DNA of 64,000 bases from Ananas comosus (GCF_001540865.1 NC_033629.1:4449769-4513768), one strand, 5' to 3'. Positions 46,895-59,641 are shown, numbered from the stretch's first letter. Notes: generated from the sequence alone by a model not told the origin. Program-made: numbers and translations.

Positions 46895-48571
46895 GACCTT
46901 TTTGCATAAAAAATTCACTTATTTTGGGCTTTTGCAAAATCGGGTCACCTTTTTCATTTTTGCAGATTCGGTCCGTCTTTTCAGCAAACTGACCAAAATA
47001 CCCTTATTACTTTTTCTCTTTCCTCTTTCTCTCTCCTCTTCGTTTCTGTCGTTTTTTTTTTCTCGCCGAAAAAAAAAGAGACGGACCGGACCGTCGCCTT
47101 CTTCTTCACCGTCGCCTCCCTCCTCACCCTCCTTCTTCATCGTCACCTCCCTCCTCACCCTCCTCTCCACCACCCGCGACCCCCTCCTCCTCTCCCCCGC
47201 CGCCGCCGCTGAGCCCACCCCCACCGTCGTCTCCGTCGCCGTCGCCCAGCCTACGGCCATGGCGGCGGCGGCGGCGGCGAAGGCCGAGGAGAGCGGGGGG
47301 GAGGGGAGGGGATCGCGCGACTCCATGGCCACCACTACGCTCTTCTTGAACGGCACTGCCCTACCGTCGCCGTCGCCGTCGCTATTGGCGCTGTCGTCGT
47401 CGTCGTCTTCCGCCTTCTTCGGCAGCGGCCGCGGCCGCGGCGAACGGGGTCGGGCTCGATGCGGAGGCCGAGGCGGAGAAGAAGACGACGGCGAAGAAGA
47501 AGAAGGTGAGGCCTAGCGGCAGGGCGCAAGAGGGGGAGGCAGAGGCGCAGCCGGCGCCGGTGCCGACACCGCGCGTTTTCTTCTCTGTCGGCACTGCCCC
47601 TCCTCGCGCCGCCGCGCAGAAGCCGCCGACCAGCGAATGGTGTAATGGTGTAAATGGTGTAATGGTGTAATTGTGCACATGGTGTAACGGTGTAATGGTG
47701 CAAATAGTAGAATGGTGTAATGGTGCAAAATTGTAATGGTGTAATGGTGCAAATTGTATAATGGTGTAATGGTGCAAAATGATGTAATGGTGTAATGGTG
47801 CAAAATGGTGTAATGGTGTAATGGTGCAAAATTGTAATGGTGTAATAGTGTAATGGTACAAATGGTGTAATGGTGTAATGGTGCAAATGGAGTAATGGTG
47901 TAATGATGCAAAATAGTGTAATGGTGTAATAGTGCAAATGATGTAATGGTGTAATGGTGCAACATTATAATGGTGTAATGGTGTAAAATAGTGTAATGGT
48001 GTAATGGTCCAGATTGCACCATTAGGGCCAGATTGCATCATTTAAAAAATTTTTGGTCCCACTCCTCGCCGGCCGGCTGTGCCTCCGCCTCTCCCTCCTG
48101 CGCCCTCCGCGTCGGCCACTCCCATTCTTCTTCTTTCGCCGTGTCTTCTTCTCCGCCTTCCAGCATCCGCATCCAGCCCGACCTTGTTCGCCGTACCGGC
48201 CGCTGCCTGCCGCGTCAGTGCCGCTGCGGCGACTGCGGATCGGCGCTGAGGATCGCCGGCGCAGCCGCGGCCGCCGACTGGGCTTCGCCTCTTCCTCCTG
48301 CCGCCTGCGCTCGCTGCCCAGTCTTCTTCTCGCTCGTCTCTCTTCTCCACATACCAGCCCGACCCCGTTCGCCGTGGCCCTAACAGCGCCGCGGCGAAGG
48401 ATCGGGCTCGGGTCGGCGGCGGGGGAGAGAGGAGGGGTCGCGAGCGGTGGGAGAGAGGGTCGAGACGGGAAGCGACGGTTGTAAGAAGAAGGCGACGGTC
48501 CGCCTCTTTTTTTCAGATGAGAAAAAAAAACCAAGAACAGACAATAAGTGAATTTTTTATGCAAAAAGGCC
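46895..48571. mobile_element. Mutator-like element with minisatellite and GC-rich passenger
   Basis: Perfect 9-bp duplications ATAATTTAA (46886-46894 and 48572-48580) flank inverted ends GACCTTTTTGCATAAAAAAT and its near-complement ending GCAAAAAGGCC. The left terminal repeat is about 190 bp; the right one is internally deleted. The interior has GC-rich sequence (47090-47635 and 48055-48480), open on several frames and repetitive (Ser/Ala/Glu runs), around a minisatellite. I find no transposase. The 8085-8663 and 54684-55097 blocks belong to the same family. Confidence 0.82.
47637..48010. repeat. Minisatellite of TAATGGTG-type units
   Basis: About 370 bp are built from 'taatggtgta' and 'atggtgcaaa' in roughly 10- and 20-bp periods. 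Long apparent minus-strand frames (LHHYTITP repeats) are translations of the repeat. Confidence 0.93.
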
Positions 48572-48590
48572 ATAATTTAATAAATAAAAT

Positions 48591-48802
48591 TGTAACATAC
48601 GGGAGTCCCGGTCTAACCCTAATCCAATTGTCTGTGACGGCTCCATCTCCGGGGACAAAGGGAATTAGATTCGAAACGTCCCGTCTTCTTGCAGATCACG
48701 AATGAGGACGAACCACGAGTAAGGATTGCCGCTTACAAATCGGGTACAGAAATCGAAATCATGGCAGAATGTACGATCTAGTTTCTTATAAAGTTTCTAA
48801 CA
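48591..48802 (+). repeat. Truncated left LTR
   Basis: It matches the last 212 bp of the right LTR with few substitutions. It begins abruptly after Mutator flank sequence, so about 168 bp of its 5' part is absent. Confidence 0.85.
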
Positions 48803-48804
48803 TG

Positions 48805-48816
48805 TGGTATCAGAGC
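48805..48816 (+). other. Primer-binding site (initiator Met tRNA)
   Basis: TGGTATCAGAGC lies two bases inside the left LTR, complementary to the 3' end of initiator tRNA-Met as in most plant copia elements. Confidence 0.85.
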
Positions 48817-49172
48817 CGCACCTTTCGCCGGATCTTCGTTTCTTTTCGGATTTCGTTTGTTTTTCTTTTCATTAAGTAAATAAATAAATTTGTCGATGAT
48901 TTGCGTTAATGGTAACGTCGGCCGGCCTCAATCGAGGCCGACATTCGGAAGAACGGCGTCGTTGGCCCGGCCGCATTGAGCAGCGATCATGATGTAATTA
49001 AAAAAAAAAAAAACAAACAAACAAATGGGGGCGGCGTGGCGGACTTGCTCGACCATGCCACCCGGATCGTATTAAGCGCGGCCCCATTACATCCGTACCA
49101 GGCAGCCACAATAGGGGTTGCTTAGTTGGCAATCAATTTATTTATTTATTTAATGATTAAGAATAAAAAATA

Positions 49173-49203
<31 letters not shown>

Positions 49204-49553
49204 TTTTATAATGTGACTTATTTATGAAGAAGTCTATATATTAAAATTATGTATAACTTTTGGTATTTGTTATATATAATTTCTGTTCTACTCGTTTGTT
49301 TATTCATGATATAAAGTAGTATGTTTAGTTTAATATTTTACAGTATATTTTTGCATTATTACTCTAAACATATATAAGGTGATCATGAAAATTTTAGAGT
49401 AGAGAATATAGACTTCATACAGTTTACAAATTTTGAGTCACATAAAGTTGTAAAGAAAATTACTTTGGACTTTTATCTTTCCGCTGCGTTTTGGAATAAT
49501 GTGAAATTTTCGGTCATTCAATATCATATAAAGGTTAATGTGAGATTAATTAT

Positions 49554-49578
49554 NNNNNNNNNNNNNNNNNNNNNNNNN
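49554..49578. other. Assembly gap (25 N)
   Basis: This is a run of N between the plus-oriented leader and the minus-oriented pol remnant. Confidence 0.99.
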
Positions 49579-52500
49579 GTTGGATATCCACCTTCTTCTA
49601 TGTCGTATTCTTCACAGCCCAAGGAACTTTGATAATCGATATGTTTATGCTGCGCATGCTGTAACTCGACTATTCTTGTGCAAAGAAAAACTGCTAGCAG
49701 AGTTGTCGCAATAAATCTTAATTGGCCTTGAGATATGAATCGACAACTCTTAACTTGAGATAAATTCTCGTTAGCCACAAAGCTTGTTGACAAACTCATA
49801 GCAAGCCCGATGAACTCTGCCTCCATAGTGGATTGTAAGCAACTGTATCTTGTAGTCGCCTCTCCAAGATATAGCACCTTAAGCAAGTAAAATATTTATC
49901 CTGATGTGGACTTCTAGATCCACGCCATCCAGCAAAATCAGAGTCCGATATCCAAAACCACCTCAACAAGATGCGTCATAATATCTGTAGCGTGAGCAGA
50001 TATAATTCCTGTGTTGTTCCTTATAAAATATTCATAACCTTCTTTGAGCTTCAATGATCCAAGGCCAGTGTGTTATGCGTATTCTTCCACATCCCCACTG
50101 CCATAACGCTATGTCAGGTCTGGTACAGACCTGCCGCAATACATCAGCTCCCTACTGTAGACGGCATAGGTTATGCTCTTCATATATATCTCGTTCTATT
50201 TCTAAATCAGTCTGAGGACACTGTTTCTGATTGAATTTATCACTTTTATAATAGGCGGAGCGTGTAGTTTGTGCACCAGTTTGCCCATATTAAATCTTTC
50301 TAGAACTCTTTCGATGTAGGCTTTTCTGAGAAAACCCAAAATCCTTTCATTGAGATCTTATTTCTGTGAATCTTTATACCAATAACAAAAGAGGCTTCAC
50401 CATATCCTTTATCTCAAAATCTTCTTAGAAAGGAAAATCTTTTTGTCTCTAGGCAAACTCAACGATCCGACTACTTGCAATGCAGAATATTCATCCATCA
50501 TACAGACTTAAGAAAATATACTTACTCCACTAACCTTAAGTATATGATTTATCCATAATATTTTCTACGAACGATGTCAGTAATTAACATTATAACTTGA
50601 GTATTACCACTGACGGAAGCCTGTTTAAGTCCGTATATAGATTTCTTTACTCTGCTAAACAAGTGATTACTTTCCATTGTGTGCTGTGAAACCTTCGGGC
50701 TGTTGTCATATCAGACTAGGCCCCGCCCCCCGCCCATCTCCTCTTATATCCCCATTTATCGAAATGCCGTTTTCACATCCATTTGACTGTAACTCTAAAT
50801 GAAATTAGCTCCAAAGCCAATGGATATTTCTAATGAATCTTTCTTTGATACCGCGGTAGAGAAGGTTTCTGCCTTGCTTTCTGAAGTGAACCTGTTGGCA
50901 ACAGTCCGCATTATATCGTTCTAATGTACTAAGAGTCCCTTATTGTCTTTTAAAAACACCTATTTTACAGCCGAATGGCTTTGTCGCTTGTGGTAATTTC
51001 AACGAGATCCCAAATTTTTGTTTATCCGTCATAAATTTCATCTCTTCCTTCATACATTACCATAGTTTAGGATTTATCTCCCTGCCATGGCTTACAAAAA
51101 ACGTCTTACTTATGGTCTTTATGGTGTCCGACATCCAAGTCAGGCTCCTGAAGCTAGACTAGTAATAATTCATCAGGACATTCGGTCGAATCTCCTTTGT
51201 CTTGGGTACTTTTCTTAAGCCATAACTTCTTCCTGGTAGATTTCATGTAGTCTGGCAGCTGGCCTTCTGATAATTTCATCGTGTTCCTCGTTTGGACAAA
51301 TCCTTCCATGGGGCGAGGTTCAACTGGTTCATGCATTTTCATGCGTCTAAAATTATTGATCTCCAATTATAGTCAAATTACCTCCTGGGTATAGCAACTA
51401 AATAGTTATCTGTTGGTGATAACCATTGAATCCCTTATTTCTCAAATTCATCTTCCTTGAGGAACAACACTCCACTAGTCTTCAGAATCACTCAAGACAT
51501 TAGCATCCCGCCTCAACTACTCTTGGATGGGTGATCTTGGGACAATAGAACCTGAATCTTTGGAGTCTTACCGCATGCCAATGAAATCATCCACTGACTT
51601 GTTCGACGGGATCAATTTCTTTTATGTGTGGCGATTATAAACCCTCACCTCAGCCTGGACATCCCCATACGTGCAGGTGATTTAAATCTAGGTTTCCATC
51701 TTTTTCATACTCGAAAGGAGTTTTGGAAATAGCCTTCATGAAATCCTATTTAAACATACACCGCTGTCCTTTAGTCTTCACTCCAAGATGAGATGGAAGA
51801 CACGAAGCTGCTACTCCTCTCCCGTTACCAGTGTCCGATGGAGTGTTCTATTCCTCCTTTTCGCAACGCCATATTTGCATGCGGCGGCTCTCCCGAGTAA
51901 ACGTGCCAGCATCGTATACTGTGCAATGGATGCCTTCACCTTTGAGGAATTACAAATGCGACCGATCATTTGATCCTTTATCCGTATGCTCTTCCATAAA
52001 TACTACTCCCCTCTGTCGGGACCTTACTAATCTTAATTTTCCTATCCTTTCTCTACCTCAACCTTATAGCTTAAAAGCATTCAAGAGCCTCAGTCTTTTT
52101 CAAATAAGAGATAGAGATGACATTATATCTTGAATGGTCATCAATAAATAAGATAAAATATCTTGACCATTGAAACAATGCGAGTAGAAAAGGTCTACAG
52201 ATTCGATGTATGATTCTCAAGATTTCAGAACTTTCTGGCACCTTTTAGTGGTATTTTCGTTAGTTACTTTCCCTATTATTGCATTTCTACACAAGTACCA
52301 AAATCGGAAAGTCAGACTTGTAAGATCTTAATTCTTTTTATCAACTTCTTTATTTGCTCTAATGAGTATCGAGCGACGCCTGTATTCATAAATGGAAGAG
52401 TTTCTTAATTACATGTTTTTTTAACACCAATTCATTTGATACATTAAATTATTTTAAAAAATTGACTTCAAATAAAAAAATTGTATAACATTATCTACAA

Positions 52501-53560
52501 ATAACCATTGCCAACAATAACATTATCGCGAGAACATTAGTAAAGATTCATTTTCAATAAAATTGAAGCCTTTATTCTCAATTTACGAAACAAAATAAAT
52601 TGTCTAGAAAATTTAGGAACATAAAATGATTCCTTCAGTTCAAGTACAAACCAGTACTAATTCTAAAATAATTTTCCTACGGCTTCAACTGATGATTTAT
52701 TTCCTTCTCGCTAATTATTAAAATCTTTCATTTGGGCCTGCAACAACTTTGGCCTGTGAAAACCCTGCCTGTATTTGAAATATGCTACAGTAGTTCCAGA
52801 GTCAATCCACCATGTGTTTAGAAATATCTAACTAAATGAGATTCATAACAAAATATAGATAGTTTCAATACCTTCTTTATCGAGCCAAGCTTTATACTTC
52901 AAACAGTCCCCTTTTCATTGCTTTTCTTTTTACAAAAAAGCATTGATCTTTTTTGCAGAATTCTTTAATTGGGCAATTTTGCTCTGGCTTCTTGTAATTA
53001 GAGCACCCTTATTCTTTCCCTTCTCGCTGAAGTCGCCAGCATTAAACAGATTCCGTTATAAATTTTCGGCTCTCCTGCTTAAGTCTCTCCCTCTTCTGAA
53101 CACACATGGTCAATAATCATTTATACATTCTCCTTATGTGTTTATTAAGAGATCTTAAAAGGCGTCAAATCTCAGACGGTAATGATTTAGAATTTAGTAG
53201 ACTAAAACGGTGTCGGAGATCTCAACTTTTAAACCTTTAGTTAGCCGCATGTTTTTTTTTTTTTTTTTTTTTTTGTTTACGCATCTTCTGATATGCTCGC
53301 GCACACCCCCTGACTCGTTGTACTGAATGCCGAAAGCTCGCTCATCAGGTGCTCGCCAAAAGCTTTTATCGGAGCTGACAAACTGCCTCCTAAATGCCTT
53401 TAGTATCCTTGGCTTTATCACTTCTGTGAATGATTCCCTTAATACTTTTTCATACTCTAGACTTTATGGCATCAAACTTAAGCGTTGGATCGCTCCCATT
53501 TTCCTGCGCGGATTCCGCTGATGGCATCATTGCGCCCATATCTTAGCGTGCTCACCTCGC
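49579..53560 (-). pseudogene. Degenerate Ty1/copia polyprotein
   Basis: Minus-strand fragments occur in the normal copia order from right to left. A protease-type motif WIDSG is at 52797-52810, a reverse-transcriptase motif of the MDVKTAF type at 50761-50782, a decayed YVDD-like site near 50477-50510, and an RNase H segment containing STMEAEF and HKHIDY at 49600-49886. Stops and frameshifts are frequent, so it is long dead. Its direction is opposite to the flanking primer-binding site and purine tract. Confidence 0.75.
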
Positions 53561-54303
53561 GCAGAGCCAAGTCTAAGTCCAATATATAACCCAAAGTAAA
53601 AGAAATAATTTCTTTCCAATCAGCAATAATTGCTCTCCAAAAGCCAGTAGGAAATACGAAACATCCAATTAAAGAAAGCAGAGTAAGAAGAGAAAGCTAC
53701 ACAAAAACAAAAAAAAATAATTGAACATTTATTGCCTTAACTTATAAAGATACATTAATCTTTAGATTAGATAAATTCTATCTTCCTGTGGGCTAGAGGT
53801 GCTACACGGCGATAAGAATTCAATCTACTTTAATAATAAGACAGCCCAGAAAACTAATTCCTAAACAACAAGATTTCTTGTCCTGACTCAAAAATTAATT
53901 CCTTAAACAACAAGAATTCATCTACTTACAGTTTAAGTATTTTCTTCTTGTATAAAGACTTTAAAGACTATTCTTATTTGAGTAAGAACATATTTTGGTT
54001 TTTGCACATATGCGTATAAAGTTATTTTTGTACATTAAAGTTTTATTGTGCACTAAAGTGGGACTCTGAGTTGAACTTATAATAAGTTCATACGGTTGTA
54101 ACTCATAAAGTTATTTGATTAAGGAATTCGTACTTTTGATACATGGAAGGAAGTGTTCATCTTTTGGGGCATAACTGCTATGATCAAAGTATTGTGATTT
54201 CTTGGTCGAGTGGGAGATTTTGACTGTATAATTTAGTTCGTACCTAATAAAGTTTTGTATCGCCTATACGGTAATAAATATATCACTAGGCCAAGTGGGA
54301 GAA

Positions 54304-54683
54304 TGTTGGATGTGGCCCACGTGATATATTCAAGGCGATCTATAAAGATACGGTCAATTTATTTAAGTCGATCTATAAAGATATTTTAGATCTTACGGTT
54401 AGGATGTATCTGTACACGTCCTTGATGGACGGACGTGATTTAACATCCTTACATTAAATTATATCTAAATATGTAACATACGGGAGTCCCGGTCTAACCC
54501 TAATCCAATTGTCTGTGACGGCTCCATCTCTGGGGACAAAGGGAATTAGACTCGAAACGTCCCGTCTTCTTGCAGATCACGAATGAAGACGAACCACGAG
54601 TAAGGATTGCCGCTTACAAATCGTGTACAGAAATCGAAATCATGGCAGAAGGTACGATCTAGTTTCTTATAAAGTTTCTAACA
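54304..54683 (+). repeat. Right LTR of copia-type element
   Basis: It is 380 bp with TGTTGG/CTAACA ends, directly preceded by a purine-rich tract. Its last 212 bp match the left LTR. Confidence 0.8.
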
Positions 54684-55097
54684 TCCGCCTCTCCCTCCTG
54701 CGCCCTGCCGCTCGGCCTCCCATTCTTCTTCTTCGCCGTCGTCTTCTTCTCCACATCCAGCCCGACCCCGTTCGTCGTGGCCGCTACCGCCGCGGCGGCG
54801 GAATCGGGCTGGGGGTCCGCGGCGGCGGGGGAGAGGAGGAGGGGGTCGCGGGCGATGGAGAGGAGGGTGAGGAGGGAAGCGATGGTGAAGAAGAAGGCGA
54901 CGGTCCGCTTCTTTTTTTTTCAGCGAGAAAAAAAAAAGAACGACAGAAACGAAGAGGAGAGAGAAAGAGGAAAGAGAAAAAGTAATAAGGGTATTTTGGT
55001 CAGTTTACTGACAGAGCGGACTGAATCTGCAAAAACGAAAAAGATGACCCGATTTTGCAAAAGCCCAAAATAAGTGGATTTTTTATGCAAAAAGGCC
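54684..55097. mobile_element. Mutator-like element, right portion
   Basis: It is the same family as 46895-48571, with an intact right terminal repeat of about 190 bp ending GCAAAAAGGCC. The 18 bases after it ('ataatttaataaataaaa') are the same as after the copy at 48571. The left part is absent; the copia right LTR abuts it. Confidence 0.7.
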
Positions 55098-56224
55098 ATA
55101 ATTTAATAAATAAAAATAATATAATTACTTTTTATATAATTATAATTTAATTTAAAATAATTAAATTATTTTTTTATACATAAATTATAGTAATACAATA
55201 ATAAAATTATAAATAAAAAATTTATTAATATTTAATTAATAATAAAGAAATATTAAAACTTAAATAATCAATTTTTATCATATTTTAAATATGCCTACTG
55301 AATAGAAGAGTAATTAGTATAATAATTAAATATATTTAAATATAACTATCTTTACCTAATATATTATTTTATTATTTTTTTCTTCATCTTTCTTTACCAT
55401 AATTGACTTCGGCTCACGATAGGCCGAAAGTCAATTATACCGTTTTAAGTTAACTCGAGTTTCGACCGTAACTTTTTTACGGCGAATCAAACAGCGAAAG
55501 TAATCATTTATAGCGAAAATGATTTCCCCTTTCTTCACTTCCACCCGACTTCCATCCAAACAAATATGCCCTCAGCATGTGACCTTTTTTCTTCCTTTCA
55601 TCAAACTTTCAATTAATGCATTTAAACGGTCCCACTATCAAACTTCTAATTAATTCATCTAAATGGCCTCACTAGCATCTTCAATTCTCATCTCTTATTT
55701 TTCAATTAATTTAACGCGATCCTTTTCTTTTTTACTACCAGGCTTTTAATTAATACATCCAAACGGTCTACCGCAGTTACAATCCTCGACTCTTTGTTTT
55801 TAGTTTATTTATCAATTTTTTTCTCTCTCATATTTTTCTGTGCACTGTCGTGGTCTCATGGTCACTATCACTCTTGCCGAAGAAGATGTACCTCCGGCAT
55901 AATTGAAGTTTACATTTTTCACTGTCCACATTACTTAATGGTCCTCCTGACATATACATAGTACTATTAACAGTGATGTGCCTCCTGTTATTGGAAGCCT
56001 GTTATTGCGTTTAGATATATATAAAATGCTTTAAATAAGAATAATATCTAATATACATTTTAAAATTTTAAAGTCTTTTATTTATTTTTAGATGATCAAA
56101 ATGCCCCTATTAATTTTATAATTTTTTTTCTAGGGATCTACTAATCTATTAACATATATGAATTCTTAATATTTTTTGTCATATGACATGTTCTTATCCA
56201 TCCTCATCAGCGTGTGACCTTTCC
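55098..56224. other. AT-rich intergenic DNA
   Basis: No gene is seen. A CT-rich stretch with repeated 'aattaattcatc...aacgg' words (55600-55780) may be degenerate repeats. Confidence 0.5.
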
Positions 56225-56283
56225 AATCTGCATGATATATGAGTACAAAGAGTTCTATACTTATAAAAGTATAGTAACCCTAG

Positions 56284-56326
<43 letters not shown>

Positions 56327-56560
56327 CGTCGGCTTTGGTGCTTGTAAAAGCACCAAGCACTTGGTGCTTGTAAATTTTTTACCGTTAGATATTTTCCTTT
56401 AATCATTTTTACCTGTTAGATTATATTATTCAACCAACCACCCACTCAACCCTAGGGAGCCCACATCATCCTAACTGCACATCCCTTAATCCAAGGGCCA
56501 AAAACTTACATGTACCAATAACTTAGTACTTTTAAAAGCATAGGAGCTCAATTATATTAT
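56225..56560. repeat. TA-microsatellite-associated MITE copies
   Basis: A (TA)n tract (56286-56322) separates a left fragment ('atacttataaaagtatagtaac') from a copy with 'caaccaaccacccactcaac' and 'taatccaagggccaaaaac', which again runs into TA-rich sequence at 56560. Confidence 0.6.
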
Positions 56561-56749
56561 ATTATATATATATAGGCGTATGTTAAAACTTAAAACTATA
56601 ATTATTGTTATCCCTACTATTCCAATCTTACTATCAAAACATTATTTTTCTTATTTCCGAAAAAAATTTAGCTTTCATGCAAACACAAAATTAATTTTAT
56701 TCATGTTTACTCCAGGAGTTGTATCTATCCCTTGAATAGAGCAAGTTGA

Positions 56750-57688
56750 TGTATAGAGACAGTTGATGTATTTACCTTATATTTTATATTAGTCGATAGT
56801 TTTCTTTCCCTCTGCTTGTTGTTAGAATTTAGCTGATGTTTGCTCTGATATCTCTAGTTGTCTTACTTCTACTTACTTTTATATCTCTATTGTTGTAGAC
56901 GCCTTATATGTGCAGGCATATGGCGAGTCTGGACACGCACCGGGCAGACCTATGTCGGGTCCCGGGGCGTGACAACTACGGAGTCGGGCTTTGTGCATTT
57001 GCGTTGTTGTCGTTGTGTCCTGTTTGGACTCGCTCTCCACTAATGACCCAGCGTAGTGATAGTTAGTGTAACTTCGACAAGAGGGGCGGGTGTGTTCACA
57101 GTCCCTAGTGAGATTGGGTCAGAGATTGCATTTTGCTACAGATAGTTAGTATTGAATCGTGATAGTATAGTGGCATATAGCTATAGAGTTTTCAAGCTTT
57201 TTTTACTATCCTTGAGCATTCTTTCTTTAGACTTAGTGGGTAAGCCGTTGAAGTCGGTAGCGGTACCCACTGAGGACTACTTTTTGCAGTAGTTTTCACC
57301 CAGTTGTTGACCCCTTTTTGCAGAGCCTTCTTTTGCGGCTGCTGCTGTTGCTGATCTTGATCTTGGAAAGGGAGTTGCGAGCTAGATCCCTTTCATTTTT
57401 ATTGCTGCTTTAGAGAAGTACCGGCTACAGGTAGTTTTGGGTTTTTGAGTAATGTACATATTAATGTTAAATCCTCGCTGGAGCGAGTGATGTTGTATCT
57501 GGAGACTATGTATGTATAATGAACCCGATGATATTTATATATGTTTTTCAGTTTAGCAGCTCATTATTTTGTGGTTGTAGCTTGATTTATTTACAGATAC
57601 AGCTATCGCTTCGTATACAGAAAAAATTTCTATGTATACGGCGGGTCTGTTCGTGTGCCCGGAGAAATGTGTAATCCGGGGCGTGACA
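56750..57688 (-). mobile_element. Two abutting LTR fragments
   Basis: 56750-56974 ends CCCGGGGCGTGACA, the reverse of an LTR start like that at 1876. 56975-57688 is homologous to the last part of the solo LTRs at 830 and 28797 ('cggtacccactgaggactac', 'gctatcgcttcgtatac') and ends GGGGCGTGACA. Both are truncated. Confidence 0.6.
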
Positions 57689-57690
57689 TT

Positions 57691-58223
57691 TATGACATCC
57701 CAATAATCCCACATCGGATGAGAATGTGGTTGGAAATGGAGTTGTCTTTGGGTATATAAAAGGACTCCACCCTAATAATAATAATTGGGCTTAACCATTT
57801 TGGGCTGATGGTTTTGACCCAATGAGTTATTATTGCTAGCGGGTTGGATCGTTACATTTGGTATCAGAGCCGGTTTGCCAGTCGGAATTATGAGATAAGT
57901 CTTAGCTGAGCAAGGGTCGGAATGACGGACTAGGTCACGGTTAGTGAATGACAGGCTAAGTCAAGGTCGGAATGACAAGACTAGCGAGATAAATCTCACA
58001 TCACCTAGTGATCTTGGGCTGTGTATGCATTTAGGGGTGACGAGAATACCAGGGCCTAAACAGGAGGAGTATGTGACACTCCAATAATCCGACATCGGGT
58101 AGTTAAGGCTAGATGTGGGGATATATAAGTTTAATTAGAAAAGACATAATAATTGAATTTAAGCATTTTGGGCCGATGGTTGTGCCCAACGAGTTATTAT
58201 TGCTGGCGGATCGGGTCATTACA
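57691..58223 (+). mobile_element. TRIM retrotransposon (LTR-PBS-PPT-LTR)
   Basis: Two diverged LTRs, 57691-57856 and 58072-58223, share 'caataatcc.acatcgg', 'aagcattttgggc.gatggtt', 'gagttattattgct' and a final 'ttaca'. TGGTATCAGAGCC (57859-57871) is the primer-binding site and 'aacaggaggagta' (58059-58071) the purine tract. The interior is about 215 bp and non-coding. The flanking pentamers do not match, perhaps because the left flank is itself rearranged. Confidence 0.78.
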
Positions 58224-58854
58224 GTCTTCTACTTCTTCACTTTGAATATTAGGTAAGTTATGATGTATACCCTTATAACTTTTATTTTCCTAAGTTTTTG
58301 TTAATACTTTAGTTTTATTATCATTAAGTTAATCGTTAGTTTCATCACTATTCATTGATATTAAACAAAATTTTTTTTGTTATTTCAATTGTTTTCCTAT
58401 AATGAATAAAAGTTGGATGACAAAATCTAACATTTCTCGAATCTACTGGCAAAAAAATGCGAGAGAAAATGGAACGCCTAAAAATACTACTATCAGATAG
58501 AGTTTTTCAATTCTCGAGTATATTAATTTTATAGCAAGTTATTACTAATTATATATTTGAATAGTTTTGTATTGTAGTATAATTAATGATTTTTTTATTC
58601 TTTGATACTTGTTTAGGTTGTTGGTGGTAATTCAATCGATGCATTCTTTTCAAACCATCAGTCATCAAATGTAAGTCATGAGCTTAAAAGTGAAAAAAAT
58701 CATCAAACTATTTAAATTTTTATAAACTATTGAAAACTCAATTGTTGACCGGCTTTTATTTAGTGTGTTGCTACTATTGGATATATATTTTACAATATTT
58801 AAATAATTTGGTATGTATGGTTATGATTTCTTCTAATTATTTAAATATTTAACT
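58224..58854. other. AT-rich intergenic DNA
   Basis: No gene or clear repeat is recognised. Confidence 0.5.
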
Positions 58855-59366
58855 ACAACAGAATTAGGTTATAGGGACACATGTTTGGGACACTTTTGAG
58901 TAAGTGTCTCATTTATGCTAAAACTTAAAAAAATATCTACTAATGCCTAAATATAAAGCCCAATCCAAGCAAAAATTAAAGATTACTCTACTCAACTCAC
59001 CACACCCAGTCCATTTGGTCCGATTACAAACAGAAAAGAAAAAAAAAAAGAAAAATCAATTACCATCTTTTCTTCTCTCTTCACTCAATCCACTGAAATT
59101 CTAGACGAAGAGCCTTTCCTGTCGTTCTCCTCCGCCACCGCAGCCAACGAGATAGAGTTTCGGCGGTTGCTAAATGCTTAAATAAGTGTTGGTAAATTAG
59201 CAGCACTCTTTTAGGTTATAGCGACACTCTTTAACTGTCACTATATACCTAGCGACCCCACATATAGCAACACTTTTTAAAAGTGTCGGTAATTTTAGCT
59301 AGCAGCACTTTTTTGACTTATACCTACATTTAAAAGTGTCGCTATAGACCGTTTTTGTTGTAGTGT
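58855..59366 (-). mobile_element. CACTA-like non-autonomous element, copy B
   Basis: It is a near-identical inverted copy of 31657-32169, ending 'gtttttgttgtagtg'. It carries the same GC-rich passenger ('ctccgccaccgcagccaacg'). Confidence 0.6.
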
Positions 59367-59379
59367 TTGTATAATATTT

Positions 59380-59599
59380 AATTAAAATAGTTATATATTT
59401 AATTTGGTATGTTATGGTTATAATTTTCTCTAATTACTTAATATTTGTATAATAATTTAATTAAAATAGTTGTTATGATTTCCTCTAATTACTTAAATAT
59501 TAGTATAATAATTTAATTTAAAATTAGTTGGTTATGATTTTCTCTATATAATAAATATTTGTATAATAATTTAATTAAATAGTTGTTATGATATATATA

Positions 59600-59641
<42 letters not shown>

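Larger units (their letters stand above)
48591..54683 (+). mobile_element. Ty1/copia-type retrotransposon with nested or inverted interior
   Basis: The right LTR spans 54304-54683 (TGTTGG...CTAACA). The left LTR is truncated: only its last 212 bp remain (48591-48802), nearly identical to 54472-54683. A primer-binding site (48805-48816) follows the left LTR and a purine tract AAGTGGGAGAA (54293-54303) precedes the right LTR, so the termini read on the plus strand. The pol remnants inside read on the minus strand. No target duplication is found, because the left end is missing. Confidence 0.75.

Noticed and set aside
47335..48041. Long minus-strand open frames with LHHYTITP repeats
   Set aside because: They are translations of the TAATGGTG minisatellite; all frames are open because the repeat lacks stops, and no conserved domain is present.
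49579..53560. Active copia polyprotein
   Set aside because: Motifs are recognisable, but stops and frameshifts are frequent in every frame.
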